Source of the DNA: Icerya purchasi
Lineage: Eukaryota > Arthropoda > Insecta > Hemiptera > Monophlebidae
Direction: 5' to 3'
Length of the DNA: 64,000 bases
Assembly (NCBI GenBank): GCA_039619475.1
Contig: CM077115.1
Location: 184,790,106-184,854,105 of the forward strand
Below the pieces are notes generated by a model that saw only the letters and a list, made by a program, of their open reading frames with translations, ran no database searches and had not been told where the DNA came from. The position numbers were made by a program, and so were the translations under genes. This document shows, piece after piece, positions 58,035 to 64,000 of the stretch. Every line of letters starts with the position of its first letter. The stretch's first letter is position 1.

Positions 58035-58385
58035 CGTATCGCTCGATTCCGAGTGTCGTGACTACCTATTTGTACATTCTAGTTGTACAGAATAGGCAGT
58101 GCTCATGGCAATTGTTGTACGCAACGCGAGTGTACGCACGCAAGCCCACACACGGAACTGATTGCAGTCGCTTATTATCGCGCTACAAGTGCAATCCCGC
58201 GTGTGTCGGACTAAACTAGCGCGCATATGATGTTGTACGTGGTGGTTCGCCATTGCCTTCCACGTGATTATTAGCGAGTATTTAACTTTTAATTATTTCG
58301 TAATAAGTTCTGTCGTCGCTCGGGATCGAGCCCGTGACCTCCGTAACGGAAGTCAAGCGCTCTAGCAATTAAGGGGCTTCCAATG
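58035..58385 (-). mobile_element. tRNA-headed insertion (candidate SINE) inside LINE A copy 3
   Basis: Read on the minus strand from 58380, GCTAGAGCGCTTGACTTCCG is followed by TTACGGAGGTCACGGG and GGCTCGATCCC, a B box with one difference from GGTTCGANNCC. This gives a tRNA-like arrangement over about 65 bases. The rest, about 280 bases with unusual CpG content for the region, includes a CCTATT.TGTACA hairpin and shows no coding. The LINE reads in register on both sides, so this block was inserted. Target duplication and A-tail are not clear, and the low-coordinate boundary is approximate. Confidence 0.55.
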
Positions 58386-58990
58386 GATACATCCTTCATA
58401 AATTTCCTACTCAGAGTATTAATCATATATCCAGATAGTTCCACCCTAGATTATGAAATGATATTTATTTTTCCCTTTTCTCCAATTCGAATTCCTTTCA
58501 TCTTTCTGTTCAGCCTTTACCTTCTCTCACCTGTTGGTTCGACAAGTTTCCTTCCCTTTGTCGTTCTCTGATGACCGCTGTGTGTCTTCGTTTCAGTCAC
58601 AGCTTTCTCCCTTTGTCACTTCTTCGTTTTTCCCCTGTCTCTTTCCCGCGGTGTCCTCTTCACCCTGGTGATTCCTTTTTTCTATGTGATACCAATCATG
58701 TTTTTTTTTGAATGCTCCCTACTTTTCTCAGATCATTGTTCTCTCTTCTATTCTCAACTTTTGGATCTTGTTCTTCCCACTCCATATTGTGCCTTTTATA
58801 TTCTCCCGTTCCCTTCCTTATCGGATGTTCCGATTCTAACTTCTTTCATTCAGTCTATCTCGCATCAAAATCAGATGTGTTATGTTCTTTTTGAGCTGTT
58901 CTTTAAATTCCTTGATCGATCAAACTGTTGCTCTTCGTTGACGTACCCAAAACAGAAAAAAAAAGAGAAAAAAGAAAAAAACTTGTGTAT
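58386..58990 (+). pseudogene. LINE family A copy 3, right part (C-terminal tail)
   Basis: The plus strand resumes with IYFSLFSNSNSFHLSVQP (compare LYPSSFSNPASVYLSIQP in copy 2), then FSHSFLPLSLLRFSPV and CPLHPGD. It ends LDLVLPTPYCAFYILPFPSLSDVPILTSF, matching LHLGLPTPCSAHSILSFPSPLVIPLLASF of copy 2. An A-rich stretch at about 58950-58982 is the 3' end. Frame changes near 58460 and 58650 and loss of the knuckle cysteines show decay. Confidence 0.7.
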
Positions 58991-59829
58991 AACAATCTAT
59001 AATGGATAAATAACTTATTTAAGAAATTAAGTACTTATATTTGCTATTAATTCCGTGGAAGTATATTTAAGGTGTGATTCGATTTAATTTTATTAAAAAT
59101 TACAAGTAAAAACGTAAAAAAAGAAAACAAAAAAATCTGAAAAGTGAGTTTAGATATTATTTTGAAATAAACAGAATAAATACATAGGTGTACATTAGGG
59201 ACCAGAACTATTTCTGGTCTAAAGAAGTCCATGTTTTATGCGTTTATATCGGAAATTTTTATATTTAACAAAGAATCTTGTATAATTGTTTCAATAATAG
59301 TAGTATTTTTACGGTGTTCCAAAAATTTCCTGAAAGTCAGTACAATTTTGATTAAACAACTAATCAGTTATATGGGTCGATAGTAGAATCCTTTCCTGGT
59401 TTAGGGACTAGAATTATTACTGATTTTTTTCACATTTTGAAACTGTATCCAAACAGTTATACTGAACTAATAAGAATTGTAAGAGGAAGCATAGCCTTAT
59501 TGGGAATATTCTTAATCAATATAGAACATATATTATTAGAGCTTATAGAGTATTTTAAACATCTATTCAGGGTCCTTGAAACCTCCAAGTCCGACAAAAA
59601 AAATATATTTTTTCCTCCAGCAATGTTGTACATTGTAGATAGCTTATATTCTAATATCTTTCTTTTCTTTTTTTTTCTTTTTTTTTTTTTTCTCAATGTA
59701 AACTAGTCCTTATGAATCATCCAGCAATTTTAACATAAAGAGTATTGACGTGAAAAGGCTATCCATACGGTGATAGAAGCCTCAAAAAATGTGTTTACAA
59801 TAGTGGTTAAATAATATCATAGGGCAGTA
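58991..59829. other. AT-rich spacer, nothing recognised
   Basis: The span contains T-runs at about 59660-59692 and otherwise unremarkable A/T-rich DNA between LINE A copy 3 and the split jockey element. Confidence 0.5.
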
Positions 59830-60326
59830 ATTTCTTTCGTATTTGGATGCTTATGTAATCTGTCTTCATGGTGAAGAGCATATCGTCTAATTTCTGCCAT
59901 TACAGTACGAACATTTAGATCTTTATGCAGGTTGTCATTTCTTGCGAACCAGGGTTATTAGACGAAGTGTTTTGTTTTGACATTTTTGTATTATTTTGAT
60001 GTGAGTACTTTTTGTGCAACCGCATAACTGAGCGCCACAGCTCTAAGTAGGTTTTATAATCGCTTTGTAGACTAGCAATTTATTATCCGTCGTTAATGCT
60101 GAATTTCTTCTGATAAGCCAACAGATGGGAAGGTTATTAGACGATTAATCTCTTTCTTCTTAGCGATAATGTATTGTTTTCACGTAAGTCTCTGCTCCGA
60201 CCGCATGCCCTAGTATTTGACCTCACGCAATATTGGTATTTGTTTGTGGTTTATTGCGACGGAGGTTCCGATTATTTTTCTATTTGTGAACATTACATGA
60301 GCTGATTTGTTTTCATTTATACTTCT
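59830..60326 (-). pseudogene. jockey-type LINE, C-terminal half, split by LINE D
   Basis: On the minus strand from 60326 down, the reading is SINENKSAHVMFTNRKIIG, VAINHKQIPILREVKY, then RLT and KQYI, the segment after the polymerase active site. Further on, PWFARNDNLHKDLNVRTVMAEIRRYALHHEDRLHKHPN is the typical jockey tail (positions about 59990-59850; compare PWYITN...HKDLGL in the 16.7-kb copy). Stops and frame changes are frequent. The preceding part of the same polymerase, including the active site, is at 62455-62690, with LINE D inserted between them. Confidence 0.75.
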
Positions 60327-60329
60327 TTT

Positions 60330-62418
60330 CTACTTTTTTGTCCGGAGGGATCTGTAGAAATGATATTGAGGAAATTAAACAAAAATAAAGCGCCAGGATG
60401 GGATAAAATACGAGTTAAAGACGTAACGAGTAACTCTAAGATTTTTATACCGCTCCTCGCCAAAATTATTAATTACACAATAAAAACTAGTTGTATACCA
60501 CAAGGTTTAAAACTAGGTATCGCGTTAAACCGATATATAAACGAGGGGATTGCTCAAAAACTGTAAACTATAGGCCAATAACGTTAATTTCTGCATTTGC
60601 AAAGATTCTGGAACTGTATGTTGCGTCGCATTTGCGACAATTTCTCGAAGGAAATTATCTTATTGCGGATAATCAGTTTGGTTTTCGGCAGGGGAAATCT
60701 ACTACAATGTTACTGCAATCGTTTGTAAATCAAGTTAACTGTGGTATGGCTGAAGGTAGTATATTTCTAGTAGCTTTTTTAGACTTAAACAAAGCCTTTG
60801 ATTCGGTGAATCATGACTTACTTATGCGGGATTTAGGAAACATAGGGATATTAGGTAAACAAAAAGAATGGTTTCACAATTACATGACAAATCGGAAGAT
60901 TATAGTGAAAATCAAAAATATACAAAGCGCAGAAGCAGTCGTTACTACGGGTTTAGGGCAGGGAACAGTCTTAGCGCCATTACTATTTCTTATCTACACG
61001 AACTCGGTTTTTGCTGCCGTAAAAAATTCTACTATATTTGCTTATGCAGATGACTTCGCCATTGTGACAAAGCACAAAAATATACATGTTGCTGAAAAAT
61101 TACTGCAGGAAGATTTGGATAATGTAACCAGGTGGGCCCATGATAGAGGTATAGTTATCAATAAATCAAAAACACAAATAATGTACATAAGGACCCCCAG
61201 TCGACATAGAAAAATTATACCGAAAATAATATTACGCTGTCCAGGTTGGTTACACGGGAATGCTAATCATTGCGATAATTGCTCCGATTGTGTGCTACTT
61301 GAAGTTGTTAAGAGCTACAAATATCTGGGGTTAGTGATTGACAACGCATTAACATGGAAAATGCACATAAATAACCTCACTCTAAAAATAAGGCAATCCA
61401 TACCAGCGTTATATAGATTAAAATTTCTGATGCCCCACGATGTAGTAAGGATGTATTATAAGGCTTTAATAGCATCGAGAGTTCATTATGCTGTTCAAGT
61501 ATGGGGTGAGGCAAAAAAAAATCGGAAATGAGCAAAATCAGCAATTTAATAAGGAGATGTCTGAAATTAATAACTCCCTCTAGAAATCTGGGAAACAAGA
61601 ATATTTCTGAACCTGTATGGTGGATAGAAAATAAGGAACTACCTCCAAAAGCGATGTATTGTTATCACAAGCTGCTAAAAAGTAAGTTGCAAGACGTGCA
61701 ACTGCCATTAATAGATAAGAAGCGAAATACCAGAGTACCTAAAGAATTTTCCTTTCAATTCAGACGGGGGGTAAATCATAAAATAGATAATGTCGAAGAA
61801 AATGTATTGATGAATTTATTATTAAAGGTACCGAAGGAAATCTGGATAGAACAGCATTTAGCAGTTTGGAAGGAAAAAATAAAAATTTGGTTAATTGCTT
61901 GGTTGCAGAGATAGGAGTAATAATTTGCAGGTTTCTTGGTCTCCCCCCAAATACAATATAAAAGGGTATGCGGGCTTGAGTGCATGTGGCATAATAGAGC
62001 ATAATTACCTATTTGATATTTGTATAGAGTATTTATTGTAGTTAACTATGTTGCGTTGGACGTATATTATTCGGTTTTTAACATTAATAGCGCTACATTA
62101 TGATTATTTCATCTGTGTTGTATTTGTTCTGCCGATTGTATATCTGGTTGTTTGTATGGGTTGGAATATGTTTGCGGTGATACTGTGTAATAATATTATT
62201 AGTTATAAATTTCCAGATCGGAAGTGTATACGTTTTGTTAGGAGGATAAGATATTTGCTTCATTTAAGAAGATTGTTGTTTTATTTCATTAGTAATTGCT
62301 TAGTTTATAGTCGGACGTTGATATTATATTGTACGTTATATTTATACAATAAACGATAATAAGTGTTTGGGCACCCACAATATAGGCATTAGCCTCGTGG
62401 GACCCTTTACAGTTATTT

Positions 62419-62450
<32 letters not shown>
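60330..62450 (+). mobile_element. LINE D, 5'-truncated insertion with poly(A) tail
   Basis: The insert begins within the reverse transcriptase near 60330, has a 3' untranslated region of about 500 bases after 61914 and ends in an A29 run at about 62421-62449. Before the tail, GCACCCACAATATAGGCATT and CCTCGTGGGACCC can pair as a hairpin (GGCAT..GCC, then CACG), a common 3' structure of LINEs. The flanking minus-strand jockey frame is cut cleanly. A degenerate candidate duplication, TTATACTTCT and TTATATATCT, lies at the edges. A 104-codon frame at 62048-62359 lies in the 3' region and is probably not coding. Confidence 0.75.
60345..61914 (+). pseudogene. LINE D reverse transcriptase, nearly intact, two frameshifts
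   Basis: The frame reads LRKLNKNKAPGWDKI (fingers), shifts near 60520, then PIYKRGD.., NYRPITLISAFAKILE, NQFGFRQGKSTTMLL, VAFLDLNKAFDSVNHDLL (first catalytic Asp), GLGQGTVLAPLLFLIYTN, FAYADDFAIVTK (catalytic DD) and KSYKYLGLVIDNALTW. It continues through a thumb with YYKALIASRVHYAVQVWG to a stop at 61529-61531. That stop follows an A9 run, and one more A would carry the frame on as SEMSKISNLIRRCLKLITPS to 61914. All polymerase catalytic motifs are present. The endonuclease and ORF1 are missing because the insertion is 5'-truncated. It is a non-LTR polymerase of the jockey/CR1-like kind, clade not certain. Confidence 0.85.
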
Positions 62451-62452
<2 letters not shown>

Positions 62453-62454
62453 AT

Positions 62455-62690
62455 ATATCTGATCGAGGGAATTCTGTAAGTTGCTAGTAGCAACGTTTTC
62501 AAAATTATCTGAAGTTAATACTACGGTATCATCTGTAAAAGTAGCAGTTAGTGTGTTGTTTGTAGTCGGCATGTCTGCTAATAGAACAGATAAAGCAGCG
62601 ATTCCAGAACACTACCTTGGGGGACGCCAGCTCCTACTGGGTATAACTCCGATTCTTCTTCCTAGACTTTTACGTTGAAGAATCGTTCAT
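62455..62690 (-). pseudogene. jockey-type LINE, polymerase active-site part, split by LINE D
   Basis: On the minus strand, GVPQGSVLESLLYLFY is followed after a frame change by ADMPTTNNTLTATFTDDTVVL, where the usual FADD box reads FTDD. Then comes NFENVATSNLQNSLDQIYN, ending at the poly(A) tail of LINE D. The next expected residues (a W..WRI segment and INENKSAH) are found at 60326 on the other side of LINE D, so both pieces belong to one element. The similarity to the 16.7-kb jockey (TFADDTAIL) suggests the same or a close family. Frame shift and active-site change mean it is dead. Confidence 0.75.
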
Positions 62691-63067
62691 TTAAATAAGA
62701 TGAAATTATCATGTACATATTATTGTAGGGGCGAATTTTTGATGTGAAAACATCTTATACTTTGGGAAAAAAAAATTATAAAACATTAAAATATCGTTTT
62801 TAATTACCATGGAAATGTGAATTCGAATAAAGAAAACCATTTTGAAATCGCAGTATGGTACACCATTTACAAACTATCACTTTATTTATATGGTGTTTTT
62901 CGCTTGGGGAGTGAAAATTTTCCAGCGTTACCGTTACCTTTTGTAGAAGGTACTTAAAATTGTTTTTAATTATTATATTATTAATATTCCCTAAAAAGGG
63001 GGGATAAAAAAAAAGGAAATAAATCTTTTGGGAAAATACAGAAATCACCGGTATGAAAAAAGAGAAA
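62691..63067. other. Spacer, nothing recognised
   Basis: A/T-rich sequence with short A- and T-runs and no recognised gene. Part of it may belong to the dispersed repeat that follows. Confidence 0.4.
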
Positions 63068-63490
63068 AAAATAAAAGATTTAAACAGATATTAATACACG
63101 GGCAAAGCTAGCGGGTAGGTAAATGGAGATCGTTTATAGGATAAATGAATGATATAATAAAAGTGGCAAATATGGGATAGGAAAAAAATAATTACAATGA
63201 TAAAACTTGGGAACCTCTAGAAATGGCATTCGATTGATAAGACTGGAAACTGTATTTTTAATATTTGCCACCGGGAATGTTATTTATACTCAAATTTGAA
63301 ATCCTTACTCAACTACTGTAGTTTGCTGTACGTGAAACGCGAAGACCATTTATTTTGGACGGTGATAAACATGATTCTCAAAGAGAGAAAGAATCTTAAC
63401 ATAAATATAATTCTAGATAAAACATATTTTTTTTTATTAATTTCCAGGTGCAAATTTAAACGGGTTTTAATACACGAGTAAAGCCATGAG
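63068..63490 (+). repeat. Duplicated Helitron-like end motif and repeat R1, right copy
   Basis: TTAATACACGGGCAAAGCTA at about 63082 and TTAATACACGAGTAAAGCCA at about 63467 are two versions of one terminal-looking motif, about 385 bases apart, each preceded by a TTTAAAC stretch. Between them 63115-63318 is the partner of the R1 repeat at 193-412. The ACGGGCAAAGC.GCGGGT kind of end is familiar from dispersed insect repeats often called Helitron-like, but that class is uncertain here. Confidence 0.45.
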
Positions 63491-63639
63491 TGATATTATT
63501 ATAAAACAGAAATATTTTAAATTTAACAATAATATTGTTTATCGCCCCCTTCATTTTAAAATTTCGAGTGTAGTATGAAGATATGTGTTTTTTAGAGTTA
63601 AGAATATTTGTTAAAAATTCTGCATAATAAATCTATATT

Positions 63640-64000
63640 GCTAGGCTGATATGTGTGTTTTCACATTTTCCAAGGGTGGCAAGCGACACTTAAAATTTTT
63701 TTAATTTTATAAAACAGCCCTTTGTGCAATACTTTGTCAAAGGTTTGTGAAATATCTAAAAAGACTGCCGAAAAAATTCGTTTTTCTTCAAAATCGTTTT
63801 CAATTTTATTGATAATTCTGTGTTCTTGATCAAGACTGGAATGTGTGGTTCTAAAACCGAATTGGTGATCCGGTATTTCAGTTGATCAACAATCGTCATT
63901 ATCCATTTAATAAATAATCTTTCGAAAACTTTAGATAGGATAGGCATTAGCAAAATTGGTCTGTACGACGATACATCATTTACAGGTTTACCTGGTTTAG
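63640..64000 (-). pseudogene. LINE reverse transcriptase, running off the window edge
   Basis: From 64000 downward on the minus strand the reading is KPGKPVNDVSSYRPILLMPILSKVFERLF, the NYRPI/SL-type motif of non-LTR polymerases, then LKYRITNSVLEPH, where QFGFR..HS is expected. After a frame change comes ISQTFDKVLHKGLFYKIKK, matching FLDISQAFD..WH.GL.YKL with the catalytic Asp region altered. Below about 63660 homology fades. The upstream (N-terminal) part lies beyond the window. The style is jockey-like and related to the other minus-strand copies. At least two frame breaks are present. Confidence 0.7.

Noticed and set aside
62048..62359. 104-codon hydrophobic frame downstream of the LINE D polymerase
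   Set aside because: It lies between the polymerase stop and the poly(A) tail, has no known domain and is best read as 3' untranslated sequence.
60316..62465. Target duplication of LINE D
   Set aside because: Only a degenerate TTATACTTCT/TTATATATCT pair was found. It is too weak to claim in AT-rich DNA.
1..64000. Bacterial or viral contamination
   Set aside because: No bacterial gene organisation and no viral structural or replication genes were seen. All recognisable proteins are eukaryotic mobile-element proteins.

Overview
The window reads as AT-rich nuclear DNA from an arthropod, most likely an insect. There are no operons, no ribosome-binding-site-spaced genes and no long host open reading frames. 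Long A/T-rich stretches carry AT, AC and AAT microsatellites and homopolymers, and the recognisable coding sequence is almost all decayed animal transposons: mariner, Tc1, pogo/Tigger-like, hAT, probable PIF/Harbinger, jockey-type LINEs and RNase H-bearing LINEs. I cannot name the species. The mix of families is compatible with a hemipteran or another large-genome insect, but that is inference only.

Layout. 0-5.9 kb: AT-rich DNA with one dispersed repeat. 5.9-9.6 kb: an internally deleted pogo/Tigger-like element, a short ~140-bp direct repeat and a decayed DD34D mariner. 13.5-15.2 kb: a ~286-bp tandem array and a ~756-bp element with long inverted termini. 16.7-17.6 kb: a 5'-truncated jockey insertion with a 13-bp target duplication. 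19.2-22.3 kb: an RNase H LINE (family A) split by a hAT-like MITE, then a probable PIF/Harbinger element. 25.4-26.1 kb: a ~168-bp tandem array. 28.8-31.2 kb: T/G homopolymer junctions, a ~286-bp fold-back and a 5' piece of a second mariner. 33.2-33.4 kb: a CpG-rich patch, the best candidate for a host promoter. 34.7-35.3 kb: a dispersed repeat with a 300-bp MITE inserted in it. 36.1-44.1 kb: two degraded copies of an uncharacterised repeat-borne protein family, the second split by a ~920-bp LTR-like insertion, with a second hAT-like MITE and a 716-bp hAT deletion derivative between them. 46.3 kb: a tiny tRNA-like retroposon. 47-52.6 kb: two RNase H LINE copies of family B and a family A scrap. 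53.3-58.9 kb: a Tc1 element, two more family A copies (one holding a tRNA-headed insert) and a third mariner. 59.8-62.7 kb: a jockey element split by a second, nearly intact LINE. 63-64 kb: dispersed repeats and a LINE reverse transcriptase running off the window edge.

How the parts relate. The value of the region is its insertion stratigraphy. Several insertions have clear target duplications or interrupted hosts, so their order can be read: LINE D is younger than the jockey copy it splits, the LTR-like insert is younger than the repeat-borne pseudogene, the hAT at 38.75 kb is younger than the small frame it breaks, and the hAT MITE at 21.2 kb is younger than LINE A1. No element looks able to move itself. 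The nearest to intact are the LINE at 60.3-62.4 kb, with two frame breaks, and the 743-bp RNase H fragment at 47.2 kb. I see no CRISPR, rRNA or complete tRNA gene and no convincing host gene.
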